Assembly (NCBI GenBank): GCA_023475345.1 | Contig: JAMCWD010000001.1 | Coordinates: 62,001-126,000, forward strand | DNA: 64,000 bases | Direction of reading: 5' to 3' | DNA from: Chloroflexota bacterium | GTDB lineage: Bacteria; Vulcanimicrobiota; JAMCWD01 | Shown: positions 9,143 to 18,373 of the stretch, piece by piece | Layout: each line of letters opens with the position of its first letter | Position numbering within the stretch: position 1 is the first letter of the stretch | Notes under the pieces: model-generated | What the model was told of the DNA's origin: nothing | What the model saw: the letters and a program-made list of their open reading frames with translations, nothing else | Databases searched by the model: none | Position numbers and translations under genes: made by a program

Positions 9143-9172
9143 ATTCTAACATAGAGGAAGAGTTTTGTTCAA
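9143..9172 (-). promoter_or_regulatory. Sigma70-like promoter of the aminotransferase/radical SAM/U32 operon
   Basis: On the minus strand TTGAAC (9172-9167) is followed after 18 bases by TAGAAT (9148-9143). The predicted start near 9136 gives a leader of about 20 bases with its own ribosome site before the ATG at 9115. No other promoter of this quality is visible inside the downstream operon, whose genes overlap. Confidence 0.6.
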
Positions 9173-9245
9173 CCAAACAAATAAACATCGGACACTACTG
9201 CCGGAATAATGATATGGCCGGGTTTCATCCGGGCATGCGAAAAAG

Positions 9246-10562
9246 CTAGTTTTTAACTCTCAGGTCTTCGAAGCGGTTGGGCTTGTTGCTGCCGTGCTTG
9301 TACAACCGCCATTCGATTTCGGTCCTGTCCCTTGCAAGCGCAACGGGCGAGAGTTCCAGATCGTCCGTGAATTGTGCCGATACCTTTCTGGTAACGGCTT
9401 CAGGCTCGCTTGAAGTTGAGAAGAATACATCGATTTGATCCTGGCCGGACATGTCGGTATAAACCTGGATCTGGTATGCATCTACCTCGGGGACTTTCAT
9501 AACACAGTTTTCCATCTGTATCGGGAATAAGCCTATCCCGTTGATTTTGAAAAATTCGTCTTTGCGGCCCAGCACCGCCATCAGCCGCGGGCTTTTCCTG
9601 CCGCATTCGCATTCGCCGGTCTCAAGGCTGCTTATATCGCCCGACCGGTATCGTATTAACGGCATCGCTTCACGGTAAAGCGTGGTTATTACCACTTCAC
9701 CTGTTTTGCCCGGAGGCAGTACAACCCCGGTATCGGGATCGACAATTTCAATTATCAGGCTTTCCCATTGTATATGCTGCCCCGCTCCTTTTTCACACTC
9801 GACGCAGTAAGAGGACATCTCCGTCGAGCCGTAGCCCGAATAAACCTTGATCCCCCAGATTTCTTCGATGCGTTTTTTAAGCTCCAGGGGCTCCCAGCCC
9901 GGGCCGTAAAGAGGCTGGCCTATGAGAAGGGCGCTTTTCAGCTTGAAATCGGCAGGCTCGAACCTGTGCTTGTCCATCGATTGTGCAAGGGCCAGCAGCA
10001 AACTCGGAGCGGCATTTACGGTGGTAACTCCGAAATCCCGAAGATACGTTAATTGCTTGTTTTTGGATATCGAGCCTATCCTGAATGTAGGCAGCCCCAT
10101 GAAGTCCCGGAACGATCTTTCAAAAACAATCGACGGGTTGACGAGGTCGTTTAAAGGGGTCAGTATGGCTACGCGGTCGCCTTTCCCGATGTTCAGGCCG
10201 TTTAAAAGCCGGGAAGTCATGCCTGCGGCATGGCTGAGGTCTTCATATGACATCGCCATATATATAGGGTCCCCTGTCGTGCCCGACGTGCGCGAGATAT
10301 CGGATATTTCATCCATCGGGCGGCACATGAAGTCCCGGTTGTTTTTCTCAAGGTCGTCCCGGTTTGAGAAAGGCAGCTTTTGAAGGTCGGAAAGCGAATT
10401 TATATCTTTTTCACAAACGCCCGCATTCTTGAAAAGTTCTTTATAATAAACGGAGTTACTCAGGGCATGAATTACTTGCTCCCGGAGGCGTTCCAGGATT
10501 ATGGGCTCCATTTCATCAGGGGATTTATTGTCAACTGCGGGGTCCAGGTAATCTGGCTTCAT
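9246..10562 (-). CDS. PaaK/CapK-type adenylate-forming ligase
   Basis: 438 residues, with GGAGGTG four bases before the ATG. TSGTTG at residues 92-97, YSGYGSTEMS and YRSGDIS are ANL-superfamily core motifs. CVECEKGAGQH and CECGRK form a possible zinc site also seen in the other two ligases of the window. It is close in sequence to the truncated ligase at 1-1196 (shared LLGQPLYG.GW, TLYREAMPLIRYR and FPIQ/FPGD regions), which suggests duplication. A 130-base gap separates it from the aminotransferase downstream, which has its own promoter, so it may be a separate transcript of the same pathway. A carboxylic acid is the expected substrate; whether it is aromatic cannot be seen. Confidence 0.9.
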   Translation of the reverse strand: MKPDYLDPAVDNKSPDEMEPIILERLREQVIHALSNSVYYKELFKNAGVCEKDINSLSDLQKLPFSNRDDLEKNNRDFMCRPMDEISDISRTSGTTGDPIYMAMSYEDLSHAAGMTSRLLNGLNIGKGDRVAILTPLNDLVNPSIVFERSFRDFMGLPTFRIGSISKNKQLTYLRDFGVTTVNAAPSLLLALAQSMDKHRFEPADFKLKSALLIGQPLYGPGWEPLELKKRIEEIWGIKVYSGYGSTEMSSYCVECEKGAGQHIQWESLIIEIVDPDTGVVLPPGKTGEVVITTLYREAMPLIRYRSGDISSLETGECECGRKSPRLMAVLGRKDEFFKINGIGLFPIQMENCVMKVPEVDAYQIQVYTDMSGQDQIDVFFSTSSEPEAVTRKVSAQFTDDLELSPVALARDRTEIEWRLYKHGSNKPNRFEDLRVKN

Positions 10563-10715
10563 AAAACACCTCCAGGTTAAAATTCGATGTTTTATAAAGG
10601 GTTCCTGTCTGGGTAGTCACTTAAACTTATATGGAAGAATATCAGGATGCCGCCTTTACTCTACTCTTATGTTATCAAGTCCCATCTTTAAAGTCCAGCA
10701 TAAAATAAAAGTAAA

Positions 10716-11786
10716 TTATTTTTCGCGGTATAAGAATTTATATTCGACAATTGCTTTAACGGTTTTTTCGGCAATGAGTTCATGGCCTTCTTCGTTCGGA
10801 TGGTCCGGATCACGGAAGAAAGAATATTTTTCCCTGTCCGGGATTACGATTTCGGCATAAGGGACTTTTTTTTCTTCGGCCACTTCCTGCTGAGGGTTTC
10901 CATGCCTGTCCCAATCGAGCATAACCAGCAGGACTTTTATATTTTTGCTGCAGCACAGGTCAACAAGCTCGCGGATGTCTTTCCTCTCGTATTCCTGGAC
11001 GTCGTCCCCTTTTTTCTTTCCGGGGCGGGAAAACAGGTCGGAGTTTTGTTGCCGCCAGATGAACATATAAAGCATTGAGCCGGAAAGCAATTTCCTGAGC
11101 CTGACGGCGCCCGGGTTGTTGCTTCTGCTGTAAAAAAGACTCTCGATGCTTTCGTTACGGTTTTTGACCGAAACGACAAGATCGGGATGGTATTTGAGCC
11201 CGGTATTTTTCAATATATTCAGGCTCTGGTTGAAGCAATATCCGATAGCCCCGGTATTTATAGTTTCGATCTTCATGCCCGGGTATAATTCGTTCAGCTT
11301 TTCCCCTGCCAGGGAGCTGAACCGCTCCCCTTTATCGACGCCGAAACCGAACGTCCACGAATCCCCCGTAAAGACGATGCGGTAAGTCCCGGGGGATTTT
11401 TCAAGGGGGAGATCGTCTTCCCGGAGCCCCTGTGAATTTGTTTCTATGGTCCAGGAATTTGACTCTTTTTCGTCCAGGCCTTTCCTGGTTTCTTTCAGGT
11501 TGGGCTTCCAGCGCCAGAGCAGCGCCGGGTCATAAGTATAGTTTTCGCTGAGGTCATAAATTTTGTCACCGGCGTATATCCGGAGTCCGATTTCCAGGAC
11601 TATGAAAAATATGAATACCAGCAGAACTTTTTCGATGACGGCTGCGGGAACCCTGATATGCTTTACACGGATACGGTTTATCCTGTCCATGAAAATGCGG
11701 TCGAAAACCAGCAGCACGAGTAGAGTTATGAGCGAAACCGGCACAACGAAAGCCGTAACTTTTTGGAGGAAAGGATCCATGCTCAT
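10716..11786 (-). CDS. Membrane-anchored SGNH/GDSL hydrolase (copy 2)
   Basis: 356 residues. Two hydrophobic segments (about 12-30 and 53-68) anchor the N-terminus. The SGNH block I motif GDSWTFG has the nucleophile near Ser143, and the C-terminal DPDHPNEEGH supplies the Asp and His of the triad. A YDPALLWRWKPN stretch after the second helix is shared with the neighbour. The family includes esterases and envelope-glycan O-acetyl-handling enzymes such as AlgX/AlgJ relatives. It has the same length and organisation as the upstream gene, with ATGA overlap, so the two are a tandem duplication. It is the last gene of the operon. Confidence 0.82.
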   Translation of the reverse strand: MSMDPFLQKVTAFVVPVSLITLLVLLVFDRIFMDRINRIRVKHIRVPAAVIEKVLLVFIFFIVLEIGLRIYAGDKIYDLSENYTYDPALLWRWKPNLKETRKGLDEKESNSWTIETNSQGLREDDLPLEKSPGTYRIVFTGDSWTFGFGVDKGERFSSLAGEKLNELYPGMKIETINTGAIGYCFNQSLNILKNTGLKYHPDLVVSVKNRNESIESLFYSRSNNPGAVRLRKLLSGSMLYMFIWRQQNSDLFSRPGKKKGDDVQEYERKDIRELVDLCCSKNIKVLLVMLDWDRHGNPQQEVAEEKKVPYAEIVIPDREKYSFFRDPDHPNEEGHELIAEKTVKAIVEYKFLYREK

Positions 11787-12853
11787 TTTTTCTCCGGCAG
11801 GAAGTGATATTTATCAATGGCTTTGACAAGCTCATCGGCTATTATCCTGTGACCCCCGGCGTCCGGGTGGTTATGGTCGAGAAAAAACGAGTTTCGCTCC
11901 CTGTCCGGTATGACGATTTCAGCGTAAGGGACTTTTTTTTCTTCGGCTACTTCCCGCTGTGGGTTTCCGAGAGCGTCCCAATCCATGAAGACCAGCATTA
12001 ATTTAATATTTTTTTCGCGGCATGTCCGGACCAAGTCTCTCAGGTCATCTCTCTCGTATGCGTGAACGTCGTCGTTTTTCCGGGTGGTGTCACGGGCAAA
12101 CAGGTCGGGGTTCTGGAGTTGCCAGAAATACATGTATAACCTGGACCTGGAAAGCAGGCTCCGCAAAAATACCATGGCCGGGTTATTGCTTCTCCTGTGA
12201 AAAAGGCTTTCAAGGTGTTCGTTTCTGTTAGTAAGGGAAATTACAAGATCAGGAGAATAACGGAAACCAGTGTCTTCCAGGATATTTATGCTCTGGTTGG
12301 TACAATACCCGATAATTCCGGTATTAATGGTTTCGATTTTAAGATCCGGGCGGATCTCCCGGAGCTTTTTCCGCACTATATCGCTGAAGCGATCTTCTTT
12401 ATCGACGCCGAACCCGAAAGTCCACGAATCCCCTGAAAAAGCGATACGGTAAGTGCCTGGCGGCTTCTCGAGAGGGAAATCGTCTTCCCGGATGCCCCGG
12501 GAATTTATTTTGACTTCCCACAGGCCTTTTCTTTCTCTGTCATAAGACTGCTCGACTAATTCCGTGCCCGGTTTCCAGCGCCAGAGCAGGACAGGGTCGT
12601 AAATGTGTTGCTCGGTGATATTGAACAGTTCGTTGCCGGTATATATTTTCAAACCGGTTTCCAGGACGAGGAAAAATAATACCAGGAGAATAACCTTGAT
12701 GACAATTGCCTGAGATATATACGCAGCCTTTGATTTGCCCGGCCTTATTTTTTTCATCAGGAATCGGTCGATGAAAAAAATTACGGCGATGCTGATTAAA
12801 GATAAAATCGCCAGGAAAACAGGGATCGGAATCGGGAGTTTTTCAAGGCTCAT
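11783..12853 (-). CDS. Membrane-anchored SGNH/GDSL hydrolase (copy 1)
   Basis: 356 residues with the same plan as the downstream copy: two N-terminal membrane helices, YDPVLLWRWKPG, SGNH nucleophile motif GDSWTFGFG, and a C-terminal DHNHPDAGGH catalytic Asp/His block. The catalytic domain would lie on the outer side of the membrane if both helices span it. It follows the toroid-fold gene with ATGA overlap. Together with asparagine synthase and that protein it suggests modification of an envelope polysaccharide, for instance deacetylation or acetyl transfer. That role is inferred from family and context only. Confidence 0.82.
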   Translation of the reverse strand: MSLEKLPIPIPVFLAILSLISIAVIFFIDRFLMKKIRPGKSKAAYISQAIVIKVILLVLFFLVLETGLKIYTGNELFNITEQHIYDPVLLWRWKPGTELVEQSYDRERKGLWEVKINSRGIREDDFPLEKPPGTYRIAFSGDSWTFGFGVDKEDRFSDIVRKKLREIRPDLKIETINTGIIGYCTNQSINILEDTGFRYSPDLVISLTNRNEHLESLFHRRSNNPAMVFLRSLLSRSRLYMYFWQLQNPDLFARDTTRKNDDVHAYERDDLRDLVRTCREKNIKLMLVFMDWDALGNPQREVAEEKKVPYAEIVIPDRERNSFFLDHNHPDAGGHRIIADELVKAIDKYHFLPEKK

Positions 12854-14529
12854 TCAGCGCCGCCGGACAGGCTGAAATTGAATGCCTGGCTGAAGCCGGT
12901 TTTTTCACCCGGCCCTATATTTCTTTCAATGCGCGCATCGGTGGTCATTGCCGAATCTGAAATGAAAAACCAGGGAGCCGTCGGCGACAGCATTGTCGGG
13001 ATTTCTCTCGTTGAGGCGATACCGGAGATCCCGGTTTCCGTTTCAATGACATCGTTTATAGTTACGGATTCATTGCTATAGCGGATTTCGCGGGACAGGA
13101 CGGCCGGGGCGGGCCTAGTTTCCCACACCAGGCGGCTTCTCAAATATTTTTGAAGCCAAAAAGCACAGCCCGGTATCCATCCGAACAAAATAGAAAAAAG
13201 CCGCAGCAATATCGATTTCCCGGGCGAGAGCCGGGTTTCTCCCGCGTAATGAAAATTCGATGTTACCCGGATTATGGTTTCGTTTCCTCTTTTTTCCTGT
13301 GTCCATGCGGCTTCCGGGTCAACGCTATGTGTAGATATTAATCTGTCTCCTGCACGACCTGTATATCCGCCCCCGGAATAAAGGAACTCTCCGCCGCCGT
13401 TATAAAGCCGCAGCGCAGCACCTTTTTTTAAATTTGCCGACAGGAAGTAATTTGGAGCATGTACCGCCAGGATACCGCTTGCTGAAAATATATTTTCAAA
13501 TTCAGGCATTGGGAAACAGGGCGGGACCGCGTCGATTTCAAGGCCCGCCTGCAGGAAATTGGGCAGGAAGAAAAATGCAAGGTAACGGTCGTCCGAGATG
13601 CCCGGAGTAAATGCGGATCCTTTTTCAATGCCGCAGGCCAGACGCCCGAGCATGCGTTTTGCCGAATCTATTTTTTCATGAAGGCGCACAAGGCCGCGAG
13701 GCATGATAAACCTCGTGCTCCTGCTTCCGGTTTCTCCGCCGCAGGTGCCGTCGGGATAGGTCATGTATTCGAGAAAATTACATGCCCTGACAAGAGATTC
13801 GAATAAAATTTCATCTCCGGTGACCTCATAGATCCGTGACAGGTAATCTATTGTCAGGCTCTGGTAGCCTCCGTCCGCTCCCCGGTATTCGGGGAACCAT
13901 CCTTCGGGGTTCTGTCTTTCGAGGATTTTGCCGAGCAGCTTTTCGGCGGATTTACGGAATTTAGGCTCTCCGAGCGCTTCCGATATAGTAAATAAAGCGG
14001 CGGCCCCTCCCGCTGCATGGTTTGCCGCGTCGAGATCTTCATGCGAGGCAAGGAACCGCCCCGCCTTGCTCAATGTGTCCTCCAGTTTTTTGCGAAGATC
14101 CCCCGGGATTTCATCTTTGAGCATGTTGTACGTTTCCGCCGCCGCATGGGCCGTAAACGCTGTAACTACATAGCTCGGCTCCTTCGGGTACCACTCGGCG
14201 AAACTTCCGCCCGGTCCTTGACAGCTACACCAGAATTCAAGCCCGTCCAGCGCCCATGATAAAGCAAGGGGATTGTTATAAAGGCTGTTGCCCTGGAAAT
14301 TATTTTTGTAGCATAACGCGACGACAAGCGTGCCGTTCTGAAAAGACGCCGCCGGGAAATCTCTCTCGCGGTAATGCCAGTAAGACCTGTCAAAACAGCC
14401 CCGCGTTTTCGAGCCGGGGTTCCTGTCCAGAAGAGAAAGCAGGCGCGGGATCTGCCCGGAAGCCGCTTCCAGGATTATATTAGTTTTTTTGGAGAGTTCA
14501 TTTATGTAGTTATCGTTTTCAAATTCCAT
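12850..14529 (-). CDS. Predicted alpha/alpha-toroid protein, heparinase II/III-like
   Basis: About 559 residues from ATG at 14529. A TTG start at 14580 would overlap asparagine synthase, so the ATG is preferred, although its ribosome site is weak. The first part (FDRSYWHYRERDFPAASFQNG, then repeated helical hairpins with LSRIYEVTGDE and FLEYMTYPDGTCGGETGS) looks like an (alpha/alpha) barrel. The C-terminal part (GGGYTGRAGDR, later beta-rich) resembles the beta-sandwich of heparinase II/III-type lyases. I see no certain catalytic set. Genes of this type often sit beside asparagine synthases in polysaccharide clusters, as here. A sugar-processing role is inference. Confidence 0.6.
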   Translation of the reverse strand: MEFENDNYINELSKKTNIILEAASGQIPRLLSLLDRNPGSKTRGCFDRSYWHYRERDFPAASFQNGTLVVALCYKNNFQGNSLYNNPLALSWALDGLEFWCSCQGPGGSFAEWYPKEPSYVVTAFTAHAAAETYNMLKDEIPGDLRKKLEDTLSKAGRFLASHEDLDAANHAAGGAAALFTISEALGEPKFRKSAEKLLGKILERQNPEGWFPEYRGADGGYQSLTIDYLSRIYEVTGDEILFESLVRACNFLEYMTYPDGTCGGETGSRSTRFIMPRGLVRLHEKIDSAKRMLGRLACGIEKGSAFTPGISDDRYLAFFFLPNFLQAGLEIDAVPPCFPMPEFENIFSASGILAVHAPNYFLSANLKKGAALRLYNGGGEFLYSGGGYTGRAGDRLISTHSVDPEAAWTQEKRGNETIIRVTSNFHYAGETRLSPGKSILLRLFSILFGWIPGCAFWLQKYLRSRLVWETRPAPAVLSREIRYSNESVTINDVIETETGISGIASTREIPTMLSPTAPWFFISDSAMTTDARIERNIGPGEKTGFSQAFNFSLSGGAE

Positions 14530-14545
14530 GATCCTGTATCCAGTT

Positions 14546-16423
14546 TCAAAGCCCGGCTTTTTGAAGCCATAATTCGACAAAGGCCAGGCCGAATACCTGT
14601 TTTCCCAGGAGCAGAGGCTCTCCCGGGGCGTTTTTTATCAACTGAATAATTTTTTCCGGCTTGAATATGCCTCTTTTTTTGATCCTTTCGGGAGAAAGGA
14701 TTTCTTTGAATAATTCGGAGCCGGGGCCTGAAAGAAATATCTCGGCAGGAAAGTAAAACGCCTGTTTTTTTCTGTAAGCCACTTCAGGAAGCCAGGAGGC
14801 GGCGGCATGACGGAGGATAGATTTGTCCCCGTTATGACTGAACCTGGCCTTTGGAGGAAGCGATAAGCAAAACTCAACCAGCCTCCCGTCAAGGTAAGGA
14901 TACCTCCCTTCAAGCGAATGTGCCATTGAAAGGCGGTCCTGCTTCAGCATCGTATAGTCGGGCAGCCACTTCCCGGCATCGAAACTTAAAAGAGCAGGCA
15001 GTCCCTTTTCACATAGATCTCCCAGCCCTTCGGCAAATTCCGATTCGAAATTCACAGGGCCTATGGACGATAGGAAATCATCGTTGTACAGGTCTTTTCT
15101 TTCTTCGGGCGTGAGAAGATGGGCGAAGGAAAGATATGCCGATCCCGGGGTCTTGCTTGAGAGAAAACTTGCAAGGCGGTCTCTTCCTCTTGCTCCGACC
15201 TTTGCGGGGTAAGGGAAAAACTTTGAAATCCATCCCGGCGGGATCCTGGGTACTATGCCCGACGCCGCGGCTCTGATGCAGGAATTGCCCTTGCCAGCCC
15301 ACCAGTTGAGCGCCCTGTGATGGAGGTAGCCGCCGAGCATCTCATCCGCCCCTTCGCCTGTAAGCACTACCTTCACCGTTTTTTTCGACTCCCTGTAAAG
15401 AACATACAACGGCAGGAGTATGGGGTCCAGTACAGGGTCGTCCATAACCCCGGCTATCTCTTCAAACAGGCTTAAATGTTCCGGCCCGATTATTATGGAC
15501 TCATGCACCGTTCCGAATTGGTCGGCCAGTTTTTCGGCAAGCTTATGCTCATCGTTTTTCGTCCCGAAGCCTATGGAAAACGTGTGAACCTTTGCCCCGA
15601 GCCGGGAAATGCCTGCCAGGAGAGTCGCTGAATCCACACCTCCAGAGAGGTGAAGCCCCACGGGGACATCGGCGTTGAGATGGTCTTTCAGCGTTTCCAT
15701 GAGAATACGGCGGTATTCGTCCGCCATGTCATCGAGGCTTCTCCGGTCGTCTTCGTCCGTAAAAGTCAGCGGTTCTGCTTTTATCAATTTAAACTCGCCG
15801 TCATGATGGATCAGCCTGCCGCCGGGAGGCAGCCGCAAGATTTTTTTAAAAGGAGTTTTTTCTCCCGGCAGGTACCGGACGGCCAGAAGGCCGTCTATCG
15901 CTGCGGGCTCGATTTCCTTCGAAACTTCGGGATGTAAAAGAAGCGACTTTATCTCGGATGAGAAAATGAGCTTCCCGCCCGCGATGGTGTAATACAACGG
16001 CTTGATCCCGGCGGGGTCTCGCGCCAGCAGGAGCGTTTTCGAATTGCCGTCCCATACCGCGAAAGCATACATCCCGTTAAGCCTTGTGGTAAGCTCTTCC
16101 TCCAGGTCTTCATACAGGTGGATTATTACTTCGGAATCCGTCTGTGATTTGAACCTGTGCCCCCTGTATACAAGCTCTTCCCGGAGGTCCCTGTAATTAT
16201 ATATTTCGCCGTTATATATGAGATGGGCTGTTCCGTCTTCATTTGACAGAGGCTGGTTTGCGTTGGAGGACAGATCGATAATCGACAGGCGGGTGTGGGC
16301 AAGCGATATTTCGGGGGTTTCCAGGACGCCGTGGAAATCAGGCCCACGGTGGTTTATGACCGATGCCATCCCGAAAAGGGCACCCGTATCGGGCGGTCCG
16401 GAAAAGCCGCATATACCGCACAT
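14546..16423 (-). CDS. asnB: Asparagine synthase (glutamine-hydrolysing)
   Basis: 625 residues, usual length for the family. The N-terminal MCGICGF gives the glutaminase nucleophile Cys2, with NHRGPD and NGEIYNY in the same domain. The synthetase domain has the PP-loop LSGGVDS and GEGADEMLGGY. The ribosome site GGGGGTGATGAG precedes the ATG. The enzyme uses glutamine and ATP to amidate a carboxylate. In polysaccharide clusters such enzymes often amidate a sugar acid or peptide instead of aspartate. Its place between the TPR gene and the toroid protein favours a cluster-specific role, but housekeeping asparagine synthesis is possible. Confidence 0.92.
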   Translation of the reverse strand: MCGICGFSGPPDTGALFGMASVINHRGPDFHGVLETPEISLAHTRLSIIDLSSNANQPLSNEDGTAHLIYNGEIYNYRDLREELVYRGHRFKSQTDSEVIIHLYEDLEEELTTRLNGMYAFAVWDGNSKTLLLARDPAGIKPLYYTIAGGKLIFSSEIKSLLLHPEVSKEIEPAAIDGLLAVRYLPGEKTPFKKILRLPPGGRLIHHDGEFKLIKAEPLTFTDEDDRRSLDDMADEYRRILMETLKDHLNADVPVGLHLSGGVDSATLLAGISRLGAKVHTFSIGFGTKNDEHKLAEKLADQFGTVHESIIIGPEHLSLFEEIAGVMDDPVLDPILLPLYVLYRESKKTVKVVLTGEGADEMLGGYLHHRALNWWAGKGNSCIRAAASGIVPRIPPGWISKFFPYPAKVGARGRDRLASFLSSKTPGSAYLSFAHLLTPEERKDLYNDDFLSSIGPVNFESEFAEGLGDLCEKGLPALLSFDAGKWLPDYTMLKQDRLSMAHSLEGRYPYLDGRLVEFCLSLPPKARFSHNGDKSILRHAAASWLPEVAYRKKQAFYFPAEIFLSGPGSELFKEILSPERIKKRGIFKPEKIIQLIKNAPGEPLLLGKQVFGLAFVELWLQKAGL

Positions 16424-16469
16424 CTCATCACCCCCTGTCTTTCTTTAAGATGCCTGTTATTCGAAAAAC

Positions 16470-17498
16470 CTATTCCCCCGATTCCAGTTCTTTCAGGTAA
16501 GTATTGAGCAGGAAGTTGAGGCTGGGCTTCTTGATCGACTGGAAAATAATACAGAGAGGCAGCTTGCCTGAAAACGTGTCGAGGATGCCTTTCAGCTTTT
16601 CTATTCCTTCGGCCTGTTTTCTTGAGCGGTATTCGGGCAGGTGGATGAAAAAGTCACGCACTTCTCTTGAGATTTTTTGCATTTTGAATCCCCGGTCGGC
16701 GAGTTGTTCATAGGCGGGGATGAAAGATGTTATCTCGTCCGGGGTTATAGGTTTGCCCAGGAAATGTTCCCTGAGCATCAGGGCATGTTCCCTGAAAAGC
16801 ATCAGCTTGAGAAAATGAGGCTCTTCCCAGCCGTCAACGAGCCTCAGGCAGCGCTCGAGATATTTGCGGCCCATGTCCATATCTCCGATGTCAAACGCCA
16901 GGATGGACTGGCAGAGGCTTATATCGACCTGGTCGGAGTAAAGCTCCAGCCCGCCTTCGAGGGCTTTTTCAAAAAAATCCAGGGCGGATCTTTTATCATT
17001 CTTGAGAAGGGCAAGCTCTGCTTTAATGACGTAAGGCTCGCCGTTGGAGGGGTTCAGCCGGAAACATTCATCTATTGCATCCCCGGAACCTTCGATATAT
17101 TCTTCGGCTTCTTTTCCTTCCTTGCCTTCTACGGGCAGTCCCCAGAGGTAGCTGTCCGCAATAACCATCGGGAACCGGAAATCGTCCGGGAACAATTCGC
17201 GCCCTTTGCCCGCTATTTCTCTTGAACGCAATGTCAGGTAATTCATCAGGCAGGCTTCGGAAAGCAGGTATAACACTTCGCGGTCATCCGGCATGATCTC
17301 GTAAGCTTTTTCATATTGCTCGACGGCTTCTTTCAGCCAGCCGATGGTATCGTAAACTTCCCCGAGCAAAAGGATCGCTTCGAGGTTCCCAGGCTCTTCA
17401 TCGAGCAGCTTTTCCAGCACTTCCCTTGCTTCATCAGGGCGCCGGTCATCGAACAGTTCATTTGCTTTTTGGATCGTTTGACTTATCGATAGGGACAT
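16470..17498 (-). CDS. Cytoplasmic TPR protein
   Basis: 342 residues, no signal peptide. At least three tetratricopeptide repeats occur in the first 130 residues (EAREVLEKLLDEEPGN, EAVEQYEKAYEIMPDD), with more degenerate repeats later. Its ATG is preceded by GGAGG six bases upstream and overlaps the end of the membrane-protein gene by 41 bases. TPR proteins bind partner proteins. It is co-transcribed with asparagine synthase and the SGNH hydrolases and may organise them. No enzyme motif is seen. Confidence 0.85.
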   Translation of the reverse strand: MSLSISQTIQKANELFDDRRPDEAREVLEKLLDEEPGNLEAILLLGEVYDTIGWLKEAVEQYEKAYEIMPDDREVLYLLSEACLMNYLTLRSREIAGKGRELFPDDFRFPMVIADSYLWGLPVEGKEGKEAEEYIEGSGDAIDECFRLNPSNGEPYVIKAELALLKNDKRSALDFFEKALEGGLELYSDQVDISLCQSILAFDIGDMDMGRKYLERCLRLVDGWEEPHFLKLMLFREHALMLREHFLGKPITPDEITSFIPAYEQLADRGFKMQKISREVRDFFIHLPEYRSRKQAEGIEKLKGILDTFSGKLPLCIIFQSIKKPSLNFLLNTYLKELESGE

Positions 17499-18168
17499 TC
17501 CCTGCCTCCTGGTAATTATATTCGTGAAGCCTCCGGTGGTCTTTAAAATCCATGCGGTACTTGACCAGGACAGGGACTACGACCATGCAGAATATTAATC
17601 CCGGAAAAGCCGACTTCCATTCCATTATTATAGAAAAAATAACCGCCCCGGGGTAAGACAGCCTCATATAAGCTACAACATATACCGCCGAACCCAGGAT
17701 GACGACTATGTACTTTAAGATTGAACTGATGACTATGCCTCTTGTGTCATACAACCATCCGAAAAAATCCGCCTTTAAGCTTTTAAATCCGGAAATGATC
17801 CCGTTTTCTCCCATTTTGCCGAAAAGCTCTTTAAATGAAAGGCTTTTGCCCTGTCTCATCGGGAAAAATCCGGCGAGCGCCACCATGAGATATTCGAGCG
17901 GGTTTTCGATCCAGACGATAGGGTGGGGGAGGCTTGTCATCGCAAGGGGCGTTGTTATAAACGCAAATACCATGCAGGCGAACATCCCGAGCTTCGGCCC
18001 TTTTCTGTAAGTGATGTAATATAGCGGCACGTATGCCGGGGCAAGAAAAATCTTCTTCAGAAAGAACGCCAGCAATAAAGCCATCGATAATGCAACGCCG
18101 ATTTCCAGGAGCGTCGGCACATCGATGAAAGGTTTCCCGGCAATAAATTTTTTCTGTGCTTCAGGCAT
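17458..18168 (-). CDS. Integral membrane protein, unknown function
   Basis: About 236 residues from ATG at 18168 (GAGGA 7 bases upstream). The in-frame GTG at 18228 is disfavoured, because the promoter -10 at 18230-18235 puts the transcript start downstream of it. Hydrophobic segments follow LLEIGVALSMALLLAFF, then VPLYYITYR, FACMVFAFITTPLA, EYLMVALAGFF and two near the C-terminus (ILKYIVVILGSAVYVVAY, FPGLIFCMVVVPVL), so about six helices are likely. I do not recognise a family. It is the first gene of the operon leading to the TPR, asparagine synthase and SGNH genes. Confidence 0.75.
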   Translation of the reverse strand: MPEAQKKFIAGKPFIDVPTLLEIGVALSMALLLAFFLKKIFLAPAYVPLYYITYRKGPKLGMFACMVFAFITTPLAMTSLPHPIVWIENPLEYLMVALAGFFPMRQGKSLSFKELFGKMGENGIISGFKSLKADFFGWLYDTRGIVISSILKYIVVILGSAVYVVAYMRLSYPGAVIFSIIMEWKSAFPGLIFCMVVVPVLVKYRMDFKDHRRLHEYNYQEAGNVPIDKSNDPKSK

Positions 18169-18229
18169 CCGGTATTCCTCATAAAAAAACGGAAGGTCTT
18201 TTCCTTCCAGGGGTTTAATTGTATTCACA

Positions 18230-18259
18230 ATTATATCTCAAATGCCCGATTTTTATCAA
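18230..18259 (-). promoter_or_regulatory. Sigma70-like promoter of the membrane protein/asparagine synthase operon
   Basis: On the minus strand TTGATA (18259-18254) and a perfect TATAAT (18235-18230) are 18 bases apart. It is divergent from the ligase promoter at 18316-18344. Its position decides that the downstream gene starts at 18168 and not at 18228. Confidence 0.65.
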
Positions 18260-18315
18260 GAAAAAATGTTTTTTCAGCGTATATTATATTCGGATCAGTG
18301 CGGGATTAACCGGAA

Positions 18316-18344
18316 TTGAAACCGCCCGGCAAAAAGATTATAAT
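18316..18344 (+). promoter_or_regulatory. Near-consensus sigma70 promoter of the ligase/U32 operon
   Basis: TTGAAA (18316-18321), a 17-base spacer and a perfect TATAAT (18339-18344). The start near 18351 gives a leader of about 22 bases containing CAGGAGG before the ATG at 18374. It is one of the strongest-looking promoters in the window. Confidence 0.75.
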
Positions 18345-18373
18345 ATCCGTTAAGCACTTCTCAGGAGGATTGC

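Noticed and set aside
9215..9235. CCGG-containing hairpin between the ligase at 9246 and the aminotransferase
   Set aside because: The four-base stem is too weak to call a terminator.
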